From: Eutreptiella sp. 'Long Island Sound 2002' | Taxonomy: Eukaryota > Euglenozoa > Euglenophyceae > Eutreptiales > Eutreptiaceae | Direction: 5' to 3' | Length of the DNA: 64,000 nucleotides | NCBI GenBank assembly: GCA_964036045.1 | Contig: OZ038395.1 | Span: 6,728,351-6,792,350, forward strand | Shown: positions 43,220 through 53,957 of the stretch, piece after piece | How the letters are laid out: each line of letters begins with the position of its first letter | Numbering within the stretch: the first letter of the stretch is position 1 | The notes under the pieces: generated by a model | The model's input: only the letters and a program-made list of their open reading frames with translations | Told to the model about the DNA's origin: nothing | Databases searched by the model: none | Translations under genes and position numbers: made by a program

Positions 43220-43429
43220 ATGGTGACACATCCAGATATTGCTTCCGCATTGCTTCCGCTGTTGCATTCCATGCGAGCTGACCCTGACCCCAGCAAAGGA
43301 CCCCCAAAGGCTCAGGGCAAGGCCGCCACAAAGCCTCAAATGAGGGTGACCCCAGTGACCTCAAAAAGCAGCAACAACAAGAATTCGGGATGGTGTATCA
43401 CACAAATAAAGTTCCCTTTGGAATATTGA
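43220..43429 (+). CDS. Small ORF, 69 residues, uncertain
   Basis: It starts at ATG 43220 just outside the inverted-end element, contains PDIASALLPLLHSMRADP and a Lys/Pro/Ser-rich middle, and ends in TGA. Codon composition looks protein-like, but no family or splice context is evident. It may be an exon. Confidence 0.25.
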   Translation: MVTHPDIASALLPLLHSMRADPDPSKGPPKAQGKAATKPQMRVTPVTSKSSNNKNSGWCITQIKFPLEY

Positions 43430-44399
43430 GAAGCGAGGCAGTTGGGCGCATGTGCAAGGCCAACAGTCACCATTCTCTTTGATCTCAAGAATAAAGCCTC
43501 ATGTTGTGGCACATACTCCCTGCACAATAGTGCGGGCTTTGCAACACGACTCCGGGGAGCGACCACCGTTCTCAGTCATACCCGAAATCGGTCATCCCAC
43601 CTCTCTCGTAGGAGCTTGCCGTGGCAAGGTGGGGTACCACACCCCTATCCCTGGTCCCTTGAGGCGCCACCAGAGCCGCGTGTGTCTAGAGCCTTTGCGG
43701 ACGCAGAGATGTGCTGCCATGAAGGGTTGTCACGATCGCTTTGCCACACTTGACTGCGACACTTGGCTATGCGCTCTCGGAGGGCCCATCGGTCTACTTG
43801 ACTCAGCTCCACAGAGAGCAAGCATTTGTCCCGGATGTCCATTCCGTTGTTTTATGCCTCTCCTGTCGCTATTTTTTTTGCAGCGTATGCGATGGCAGGA
43901 GGGCAGGGGGGTGCAGGGCTGGATCATCCGCCAGCCATCCCCCCCCCCCCCCCTCCTCGGCCCCAAGACGGTGGCTGACAACCATAGGAGGAACCCCCCC
44001 CCCCTTGGACCCCCTCCACCCCCTCCCCCCCTTCTGATGCGTCGGGCGGGGGGGGGGGGTACACTCTTTGCTACGGGTCCGACTTCCTATGGGTTCCTAT
44101 GAGGAAACAACAGTTTGAACCCTGATGTGTGCAGTGGGCAAGCAATGTGTGTGGACAGTAGTGGAACGGATGACGGTCATTCCTCGGGTCCAGCAGCTCT
44201 TCTGATCTACGTCCAGTGATATTTCTGGTTCCAGCTCTGACCTGAATTCCAGCTGTGAAGAAGAGGAACGGTAGAATGGTGAACAATTCTGGGCAAACAC
44301 TGTGTCCAATGGCCAAACCTTCCAGATGAGCACAGGCACCAATTGCAGACGGGGGAAGGGCGTTTGTGGAAAGCCGCTCGTTGAAAATCAGCCGTTGAG
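43430..44399. other. No firm gene; C-tracts
   Basis: A plus-strand segment near 43750-43880 (contains SVYLTQLHREQAFVPDVHS) could be an exon. C-runs cluster at 43940-44030. Nothing else supported. Confidence 0.3.
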
Positions 44400-45759
44400 G
44401 AGGCAATTGAGGCCTTTTCATGCATTTTGCCTTGAAGCGATCTATTGATGAAATCGTAGGCACTTTCCCGGCTACCATCGTTGAGTTGCTTTTTCAAGAT
44501 GTCAACTCTTAATCGGGTGGTGGCGGGGTCCTTTGGGGAGCGTGGTGGTGGTTGGTAAGAGTATGTTTTGGATGTGTCAATGGTTATGATCATCATGCCG
44601 GTGGTGTTGTTGAATGTGGCTTGTTTTAGGGGAGTTGAAGAAAAGATGTTGTTGTTGTCATGAATGAAAGGTTTGTAGGTGTCGATGTAGGAAATGTTGT
44701 CTAGGTATCTTATGAACTTTTGCAAAATTGGGCGGTAGTCCCATATGATGGTGTCGGCGGGAGAGAGGCTTGCATCGAGTACCGGAAGAAAGATTTTTCC
44801 TTTCATGAAATTTTTTTGGAGGCGAGGTCATGGACGGATTCAAAGAGGGTGAGGACATGGTTGTAGGTATTGTGTTCGGCGTCTTGATCAAAAATGTCGG
44901 TGCAAAGTGGGGTGCCGAGAAAAGTGCGTGTGGCGGATGTGGATAGGACAAGAGAGAGGTTGTCTTGGTCAAAACCATCACCGCAAGAGATGTATTTGGC
45001 GTGTTGGAGAGCCTCTTTTTGTTTTGTGGTCGAAGTGGAGAGGAGGGGGGTGTAGGAATCTCCAAAAATGTGTTGTGTGTCTCTCATAAAAATGCCGACT
45101 TCGAAGCCTTCGGAAGAGTTCCACTCTTCGGCTATGATTTCCGGGGGAAGGGAGTGTTGGCGAGAAGACAAGGCTTGTGTGTTGCCTTGCGGAGAAAAGT
45201 CGAAAATTTGTGGAGCCTTGTTTGAGTGTAGTAGTTTGCGAAGTGAGGTTTTGTCGGTGGGGATTTTGGATGAGGGAGTGGAGTATTTACCTTTGGGTGT
45301 TGAATCTTTAGGTGGGTTAAGGGTGGGAGCAAGAGAGGAACTGGATGAGGGCGATGAGTGAGAAGGTTGGGATTGGGTTGAGCTTGAAGGAATATCCTGA
45401 GAGTTTGAAGGCCCACTATTACTTGGAGTCTTTTGCTTTCCATTTGGAGATGGTCTTCGAGAACGTTGGGGAGTTCGATGTTTGTTCGGAGTTGTCGGAT
45501 TTCCCTCTTTTCCTTGCGAGTTCTTGGTTTTATTGGGGCTTTATTGATCTCGCTCATCTTCTTCGGAAGGTTGTTGTTCATTGACACGTTCCATTGCATT
45601 TTGAAATTGACCTTGGGTTCGTCGTCTTTCGTTTAATTGTTGATTACGTCGGAATAGGCCAATTTCGTTGCTTGTCTGCACCTCATTCTCGATGCGGTCG
45701 ATGCGGTCTTTAACATGGCCGCTCGCTTTAAGTCCTGCTCGTTCTTTTCCTTTGCCCAT
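44400..45759 (-). pseudogene. Broken ORF, possibly from a mobile element
   Basis: Starts at 45759 with MGKGKERAGLKASGHVKDR, rich in K, E, R and Q, then Ser/Pro-rich. The same frame runs to 44803 with one internal TAA at 45541-45543. At 44803-44818 a run of seven A's marks a shift into a second frame that continues (KIFLPVLDASLSPADTIIW) to about 44400. I see no zinc knuckle, protease or polymerase motif. The layout (basic N-terminus, low-complexity middle, folded second half) would suit a capsid-like protein, but this is a guess. Confidence 0.4.
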
Positions 45760-46008
45760 GCTGATTGTATATGATCACGGATGATATTGGGATTCAAAGA
45801 TGACTTGATACGCGTCGTCTGGTATATGACTGTGGAGTTGGGATCTCGGCGAAATCTACAGATGATAAATCGGTGATCAGCGTGGTCAGCAGTTCATGCA
45901 GGAAATGATGAAGGTGAAAGCAAATTTTGGGAATTTATAGAAAGTGGCTGTTTGTAATTCTGAGCAGAAGGCTACCCGCACACCTTCGCTAGGAATCGCC
46001 ACACGCAG

Positions 46009-46284
46009 TTTTTTTTTTTTTCGGACGACGACTATGCTGAGCAGGACGACTATACCGTCGAGAAGATCCTGGCCCAGCGTCCGAACGCCTCGGCACCCGG
46101 AGGCCTGGAGTTCAAGGTTCGTTGGCGAGGCTGTGGGCCGTCCCACGACCCCTGGGAACCCGTCTCCTCGTTCGTGCCGCGGATTAATACCCCCTTCATG
46201 GACTACATCCGCAGGCACAAGACCAAGATCCACGTCTCGGACTTGGCAGCACTCACCCGGGCGATTGCAGCAAGGGGCGCCTGA
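46009..46284 (+). pseudogene. Isolated retroelement chromodomain
   Basis: The frame from 46021 reads DDYTVEKILAQRPNASA, LEFKVRWRGCGPSHDPWEPV and FMDYIRRHK, ending TGA at 46282. This is a chromodomain as found at the C-terminus of chromovirus integrases. A T12 run at 46009-46020 marks an abrupt left edge. No integrase core precedes it. It belongs to a different family from the element at 48555-57235, judged by sequence and GC content. Confidence 0.65.
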
Positions 46285-48554
46285 TCACCGCCCTGAGCTC
46301 TCCCCTGATGCATCTTGAGCGCTTGTTAGGTCGACGGATCGTCCCTCACTTGCTTGCTCTCCTCCATCTTCCGGTGACCTGCCATCAGAGTGGCCATATA
46401 CCCCCCCCTGCTGAATCCAGGGGAGGATGGCCCCTCTCTTCCACTTCTATTCGTCACTCCCCGCCTGCTGAATCCTTGGGAAACCAGGCAGGGCGACTGA
46501 CCTTGACATTTCCTGAGCTCTTAGGGCCTTGAAGCCCATACGACGTTGCGCAACGGATGCCGCTGTCATCGGCATCGCGATTTTTGGGTCCGTGGTCTGG
46601 TCCCATGGCACTTGCGGGATCCAGACCAGTCTACGTGTGTCTGCAGACTATATATGGCCTGAACTCAGGCGTCTTCCTGTCCACCCTCCTGCATATTCCT
46701 TATCCTGACCGGGGCGTGGTTTGGCGCTCCATCCAGAGTGTGTTTACACGCCTATTTACCCCGTTTATTGCTTACTTTTCTGCCCCCCCAGGATATGTGC
46801 ATCTGTAAGTTGCGTATTATCAGCCCATTAATGAAATATGGACTGTTTTTCCCCCCCCGAAGGGACACGAATCGGAATACGAAGGCGCCCTGAGTCGCCG
46901 TGTACATGCTCTTACATAAGGTCCAGCCTGGACCAGTACCTAAGTACAGATTCTTCTGTTTGAGTGCCCGTGATACCGTGTGCTCTAGTGGATGTGATGT
47001 GCTGAGATCCTGATGGCGCCAGGCGGGAAGCCCATTTGCCTGACTACACTCCCAGCGGTCCACCACTGTCAGTCCCAGTGTGAGCCTACGGACTCGCAGA
47101 CGCACTTGCAGTTGGGTGGCGACCTCCGGTGTCCTGACCTCGGTCAGTCTGCCTGGGAAACTGGTGGTTTGAGGAGTCGACGCCTCCGCCCAGACTGCAT
47201 GAGGACTCCCTCATGCATGGCCTTCGTGGTAATGTGGCGAGGGAAAAGACGGCCTTGATGCCCGATCCCTTATGGAGGAGCTCGTGCGGCTTTACCACTC
47301 TGGACTGGCGTCGTGGATATGGACGGGGTGCGCCCAAGGAAGGACCAGGGGGCTCTCCCCCAGACTGCGGCCTTGGGAAGCCTGGGGTAGCCTGATGGAT
47401 CTTTGTGGTCGCTTTCGACCTGTGGGACCACCTCGGTCGTCGTGTGACGCCTATGTTGGCCGTGTATGCCACTGCCACTGTGGTAGTGACCGTGGCAGCC
47501 GGCACCCGGTGCGCCTGGTATGGGTTAACGGGTCCTTTGGATGCCGCACCATCGCCGCCAGGACCCGGGACTTGATACTTGATACTATACTTGCAGTTAC
47601 TAACAGCTACAGCACCGTACTTGTCTTACTGTGGGATTGTACTGAGCAGCCTAACCGGCAAATCGGCCTGAAGTGAGGATGTGACACCCCCCCCCCCCCT
47701 TCAGGGGATGGTCCTGGGTACCCGCTGCCATGCTTGGGTGTTATCGAGCCCCCCCCAGGGTTTGCTCTAAGGAGGGGGGTGAAGCGTTACCCAGAACCTA
47801 TGGCCATGGCCCGGAGGCCTGTGAGCCGTCACACCCGTGCGGAAGCCGTTGACACCGGCTGTCAGCGGGATATCCCTGTTCTCTAACCCGCGAAATCTGG
47901 AATCGATTTCTAACCATTAAATCGATGTGGAATTACCATAATTTTACTGTCTTGGTCGAATTTGCGGTTAGAAATCGGTGAAACACCCGATTTCTACCGC
48001 GATTTCTAATTGTCGTGAAATCGCCGCCTGACGTCGCCCGGTCCGTGCACTGCATTAGATGATTCTGTAAAACGATCTTTTTGGAAGTTAAGACTGAAAC
48101 ACTCTTCGAGTGATCCGCAATTTTTTCCTTGATAAAACGCATCGCGTCCCAGATTTTTCCCAGAAAATCTGGGCGCCGGAAGGCGCTTTGAACCCCCAAG
48201 TGAAATAACAAGGGTTACGAGCGTTCAAGCGCCCAAGGACGAATTAACGTGCCTCATAGGCACTGTGTATGAGGTTTTGCCCCCCATAGTCATAGGATGA
48301 GGCCAAAGGATCCCAACTCCATAGGCCCAAAGGGTTATTTATTTTGACTGTTTTCCAAGAAATGGGCAATCTCACGTCCTTGGCGTCCAAGTACGTGTAG
48401 AAGTATGTTGAGTTGGCGTTTTCTCCCTCTTTGCTTGCCTCTACATCCGGGGCATATCACTTGTCTTCCCCGGATAGTACATATATGATCTTCATATATA
48501 TATTGGCAATATATTTTGCGTGCATGCTAAAATTCGTCTTTCCGAAGGAAACAA
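46285..48554. other. No gene seen; possible remnant of retroelement 3' region
   Basis: Follows the chromodomain fragment. At about 47665-47675 a purine-rich gaagtgagga precedes tgtgacaccccc, which could be a polypurine tract and LTR start, but I found no second LTR. At about 47907-47985 an inverted repeat cgatttctaacc / ggttagaaatcg is present. Confidence 0.3.
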
Positions 48555-49344
48555 TGGGTGATGTTGGGCCTTGTGTTTGCTCATATGCATGCATGTATGC
48601 ATCAGGACCACTCAGGACTTCAGTCTGCACTCAGGGACAGTGGACAGTGACCACAGATCAGGGCAAAAATGGTATATCTCAGAAATCAGGCTTCCTGCAG
48701 AGATAGTCAAACAGACGAAAGAAAAATGGTTTTAACATGATAAAAAGGGATAGAAAATCACTTCAAATGTCTTCCAGGAACTTTCTGTAGCTCAGGGCAT
48801 AATTAATTTGTGACTGCCGAACTCAGTAGGAACTACCCTGATGACCTCAGAACTGAGTAGTATCTGCCCATGGTGGAACCGGCGTGCTCACGGGGAAAAA
48901 ATGGCCAAAAAAATGAAATGGTCTTATGACCACTATATAGATGCGGAAATTTATGCTGATCCTGAAAATCATATTCCTTTTCTGTGGAACCACCATATAT
49001 TGGAGAAAAATGCAGATTACTGAACGGCTCAGCCTCAATGAGACTAGCCAAAAAAAAAAGATAAAGCAAAGGCCAACACCCATGTTGTGGTATAATACAA
49101 ATAATGATCAAAGAAGAAACAATGGAATAACAAACAATAACTCATGGAATATGATACAATAGATAAATCCTCTTTTGAATTAAAGTTAGGCCACTCAGTG
49201 TCTTTCACCCATATTGGAAGTGATCAAGCTCAATGGATAAATATTCCCCCAATGTCCCAACCAAACTCCAATAAAGAATAATACCATTGCTCCATATGAA
49301 TCCAATATTCTCAGGAATTGTTGCTCATTCATGGACTTTTAACA
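48555..49344 (-). repeat. 3' LTR of the chromovirus
   Basis: 790 bp, aligned without gaps to 56446-57235 as far as I can see. The differences are scattered single bases. Confidence 0.9.
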
Positions 49345-50588
49345 GCCCTCCCAGCCTAAATACACGCTGTGTGTGAAGGCGTTGTCCAGGCATGACTTCC
49401 ATGTTCCACGTAACCAACAGATCTGAACTCAATCCGGCGTCAATGGGGTCCAATCTTACTAAAAATCGGGGGTAGAACCAACCATAAATGACCAAATGTA
49501 GACCAAGATGAATCCTTCAAACGGTCTCTGGATACACAAGTGTCGTCCCCGTACGCTCTCGTAGTCGTGAACGATGTTCCTGGTCGCTGTAGTCAGAAAT
49601 CAAACTCTGATCCAGACGCTTGACCCAATAAATGGCACCAAATCCAATCAATCTGGGCAGATGAACACAGTAATTGAGCCATAAATTCAGTGAAGTAAGC
49701 ACCTTAGATATCAGGCCAGTACCTCAGCTGTCTGGTGGTCGTAGATGTCGCTGGGGGCCTGCACTTGCAGCCGTGAAACTCCAGCATACGAACTTGAGTT
49801 CCAGATCCCACATCATAAATGTACCAGGATGCCCCAAATCCAGCCACATGAATCAGCCTGTCATAACACAAATGGCAGGGCATGAGGACTCAGCTCCTCG
49901 CTGAACGTGTACAACGGCGCGTCCAGACTTCTAACGCGTTGCTTTACGTGTTTGCCTCAACATGTAGACCACTGGTTCAAGTCAAGTTGGTGCTCTGGGA
50001 ATAACTCCCTCCAAAACCCCAAACCTCAACTTGTAGTTACTTAAACTTGGCTTCAAGTTGACCATAGGTGCTGCGAAGTAAAACCAGGACCAAGTAATAT
50101 TCAAAGTACTTTCCAACCATGAACTAACCAAAAGATTTTGGGAACCTCAATAACCCCAGGTTCCTTGATACTTGGCTCCCTCCAACTCAACTCCCTCCAG
50201 AACTTGTCGTAACTCCAGAACTTGCTGTTATGTCAGTCATATCTGCCTTTTAAAACTGTTCAATATTTGACCTTGAAACTTCTTCCAAATTGTTTCCTTC
50301 TGGTTCTCAAAATTGTCCTGCAGAGCTTGCTGGCAGTGCGAGCGTCTCAGAGCGCAGAAGTCCGGGAGTCCCTCCGAAATTCCCACGAGGAATAATGGAG
50401 TGCAAATAAGGTGTGGTCTTTTGCATGCCTTAAACTGAACTTTTCCGGATATATTCTGAACTTCAATAATTGTTTTGCAGAATGTAGTGAAGTTCTGCAG
50501 GTTTTCTCCTTGGTCCGCCAGTGGACGCATAAGCAGGATGTTAACTGACTTCAAGGTACTCCTTCCTCCTCAAGTTCTTGGTAATAAC
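49345..50588 (-). other. Non-coding 3' part of the chromovirus
   Basis: 1.24 kb between the integrase stop and the 3' LTR. A 105-residue minus frame (50554-50237, contains GENLQNFTTFCKTII) is of unknown meaning. The purine-rich tract next to the LTR is at about 49345-49357. Confidence 0.5.
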
Positions 50589-52271
50589 TCAAGGTAACCA
50601 GTCTTCTGCCATACCACCAACTGTAGGCTCGTCTGTACGTCGCCGCTTGCCTGCGCGCTGCTGTGAGACCTTCTTGTTACTCACCTCTCCTGGTTCCCTG
50701 TTGTCCGTGGCAGTCTCTTCCTTGGGTTCCTCCGCGCTGGACTTCTTCTTCAGTGTGCTGCTGATCCGCCGAGCCTGCCTTAGCGCTGTGTCAAAGCGAG
50801 GTGTGTGTGCCAGACAGTAGTCAACAAACACATGATTTAGCTTTCCATCATCATGCACGAATGCACGGACTGGCTCCCAAGTACTCTCACTCGTGCCATA
50901 GCCTTCCCACTTCGTCAAAAAGCGCCAGCGTTGCCTATATTGTCCTCTCGGGATCTGTTCAACGTGATAAGCTCCAATTCTCTCCATCTCAGTCTGATTG
51001 TAGAATGGTATATCCTGCTCATTCGCCACGATGTCCTGTTCATCGGGCAACGCTGCTCGCTCCTCGTCATTCAGCATGTCTGTGTCTCCTTCTTCGATCG
51101 TGTCTTCGCCATAGTCATCCACCAGTTCAAATGGGAAGCGCCTCACGAATTCAAAGGCCAGAGGTACTTCGCCGCCCAACGTGGCACTGCAACGCGCTGT
51201 AAGACCGCCGCTGCTGACTCCAGTAACCAGGTAGGGACCATACCACATAACATCCTTCCTGGCTCCCTTAGGTACCTCCAATTGCTTGAACCTCCGTCTG
51301 CTCACAAGCACGTAGTCGCCAACATTGAAAACTGCAGGTTTCCTCCTTCTATTGACGCGTTCAAACCGACTCGCTCGTCCTTTCCTCAAGTGGGCTTGAA
51401 CAACTTGGGCAATCTTGTTTTGTTCCTTGACCCAGTCCTGCACTTGAACGTTGCCTTCGTGTGGAAAGGGTAGATCCGAACGCAGAGTAGGCCTTCCATG
51501 GAACACGTCTCCTCGTGAATAGCCAGATTTTCCTCGCTGCTTGTGGTTCATACATATCACCACATAGTCGTTCAACTGGACCCAATTGCTGGTTTTAATA
51601 CTCTGCCTCAAAATACGGAGCTCTTCCTGGTACTCGTCATTCATACGCTCGCATAGTCCGTTTGATTGTGGACGATAAGGTTGTGAGAACGATACTTCCA
51701 CCCCCATTGCAGCAAATACGTTGCGATACCAGCCATAGTCTCCCTTGAAGCGAATATCCTTGTCACTGTGGATACGTACAGGTGGACCATAGAAACGAAT
51801 CCAATGGTGTTTGATGAGCTTCAGCACGCCTTCTCCATCAATAGTCTTCTTGCATGGTACAACGTGGCAGAAAGCACTCAGAGCATCCACAATCATCAAG
51901 GCATAGTCGTAGTAATGAGACTTGGGTCTGTCAATGAAGTCCACATACAACAGTGCATTGACCATGTGTGGCAGTGGCAGGACACCAAGTAGACCTCGGT
52001 CGCTGGGTCGGTTCCGCTTGCTCGTGACGCACTCCTTGCATGTCCTGTGCATGTCCTCAATGTTTTGTGTCAACTCTGTGTCAGGCACGCGAGTGTGGAA
52101 CATCTGCTCGAAAGCCCAGAGCCTGGAATCCGGTCCAGGATGACCGACAACGTTGTGGGTCAACTGTAAAGCCGCGCCCAGCGCCTTCTTGGGTATGCAT
52201 GTTTGCACTTCCTTCCTTAAATTCCACTTGAGGATAGCAACCACAGCTCCTTGTTCACCAGTGCATAGCAT
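50589..52271 (-). pseudogene. int: Integrase with C-terminal chromodomain
   Basis: 560 codons to TGA. HHCC zinc module (H39, H44, C78, C81: THNVVGHPG ... CKECVTSK). Catalytic DDE residues D111 (YVDFIDRP), D170 (RIHSDKDIRF) and E208 (QSNGLCERMN). DNA-binding GPYLV-type segment near 340-360, then a chromodomain at about 434-488 (AYHVEQIPRGQYRQRW, FLTKWEGYGTSESTWEPV). The chromodomain places it in the chromovirus lineage and is thought to guide insertion to chromatin marks. The Lys/Arg-rich tail may hold a nuclear localisation signal. This ORF itself looks intact. Confidence 0.9.
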
Positions 52272-53947
52272 CCATCCCCTAGGGCTTTCAAAATATCTCC
52301 ATACTCCTCCACATGGTCCGACTTCCGCAGAGAACTGAGTAATTCAGCTTTGCTCATAGTGAGATCCAAATGGGTATCCATTTTCTGGAAAGCTTCTCCA
52401 GAGAGGGCTTCAGAGCTTGCAGAAATTTTCTCATCGAAATTTTCACGTGAGAGCCAATCACATAGCTCATTTTTCAGTCCCGGTACCCTGTAGATGTTGA
52501 GCTTCAGCTGGGCCAGAATCGTCCACCAACGTCTGAGCTTTCGGTTTTCAGGAGGGGCCCCCTTGAGAAACGTCTCCGTGGACTCCTGATCACATAACCA
52601 CACCACAGAATGACTGCCAAACAGTCTGCTTTGTCCAGAGATAAGCAAAATTCCAGAGAGTAATTCACGTTCATACGTGCTGTAGTTTGCTCTTGCCGAG
52701 GACCATTTCCAGTTCCAGTGGCCAATGGGTACGAGATGGAATTCCTGCGGATCGTAGTTGTGCTTGAGTGAACCGTCACGATTGACTCCGACTGTCTTCA
52801 GTTCATCTGCTATCCTCCTTGCAGCTGCTCCTGGAATTCGTTGCCACTGCAGAAGCGTACCTCCGCCTCCCACAAGAGAAGCATCAGTGATGACCACGAA
52901 CTCACCGTCAGGTGCAGGTGTGTCCAACAGCCTTAGTGAACTCAGTTTTTCCTTGATCTCCTTAAACTGCGCTTCATGATCTGGTGTCCATTTCCAAGGT
53001 ACAGTCTTCTTGGTCAAGTCCGTGAGAAGGTGACTGCTGTAAGTGAAAGTGGGGACGTGCCTCCTGTAAAAATTACAGGATCCCAGGAAAGCTCTGATGT
53101 CCTTGACGCCACGGATCTTGTCATCACGAATAGAAGCCTTCAAAATTGGGGCAACCTTTTCCTTCACAGGTCGGCTCCATCTCCATCCAACTTGGAAACC
53201 CAAGTATTCAATTTCTTCCTGCATGAATTCACATTTTTCCAACTTCACGCGGGTATTGCATTCTTCACAAGTGCGTAAAAACTCCTCCACCAAACGTAAA
53301 TGGTCATCAGCGTCATCGGTCCCCAATAGGACATCATCAATATAGACCTCAATGACTGCCCCCTTTTTCAGTAGTGCCTGCACCGTAGGTTTCAACTTCA
53401 TAAGGGCCACCACCTGGTTCATGAGCTCCTGGAACGTTGCTGGCGCATTCGTCAACCCAAACGGCATAACCTTCCATTTGAACACCTGACAATTAGGAGC
53501 AATAAAGGCTGATATATCATGCGCTCGTTTTGTTAACTCCACTTGCCAGAAACCACTGCGCTTATCCAATTTGGATTTGAAACGGCAATGAGCAGCTCTT
53601 TCCAGCGCCTGTTCCAAATTTGGTAGACTCCCGGAATGTTTCTTTGTGAGTTTGTTCAACTTCCCGTAATGGACAACCAGTCTTTTTGCGTTGCTCCCTG
53701 GTTTGTCTACCAAGAAGCATGGAGAGCAGTGTTTTTGATACTCTGCTTGCTCATATTTTTCGGGGAGGTCGGCTGCAATGCATTCGGTGATTTGACGCAT
53801 TATCTCCTCACTGTCGGCCTTGTCTGCTGGAAATGGCCTTGTGTGCACAGTAGCCCCTGCGATTCGGATCTGACACCAATGATGAAGCCACAATGGAATC
53901 GGTTGCACCAGTATCCAAAACGGCGTCACAAGTCTCCTCCTCCACAA
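52217..53947 (-). pseudogene. pol: Reverse transcriptase and RNase H
   Basis: Open for 576 codons in one frame. RT motifs: KSKLDKRSGFWQVEL (Asp128), MPFGLTNAPATFQELM and VYIDDVLLG (202-205 YIDD). RNase H: VVITDASLVGGG (Asp355), NYSTYERELLSG (Glu426/428) and VWLCDQEST (Asp453). A conserved Asp in the usual vDYR motif is His here (VVHYGKLN). The first 30 or so codons are read out of frame from the protease remnant. At the 3' end a frameshift separates it from integrase (overlap 52217-52271). Confidence 0.85.
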
Positions 53948-53957
53948 CCACGGGTAG
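53811..53957 (-). pseudogene. Truncated aspartic protease
   Basis: Directly after the TGA that ends gag, in the same frame, the sequence reads VLDTGATDSIVASS, the aspartic protease active-site motif. It runs only about 49 codons to a stop. The rest of the protease and the linker to RT appear deleted, because the RT frame starts within the overlapping sequence. Confidence 0.65.

Noticed and set aside
47673-47900. Solo LTR starting tgtgacacccc
   Set aside because: No partner LTR, unclear right end, and no target duplication. Kept only as a remark in the spacer entry.
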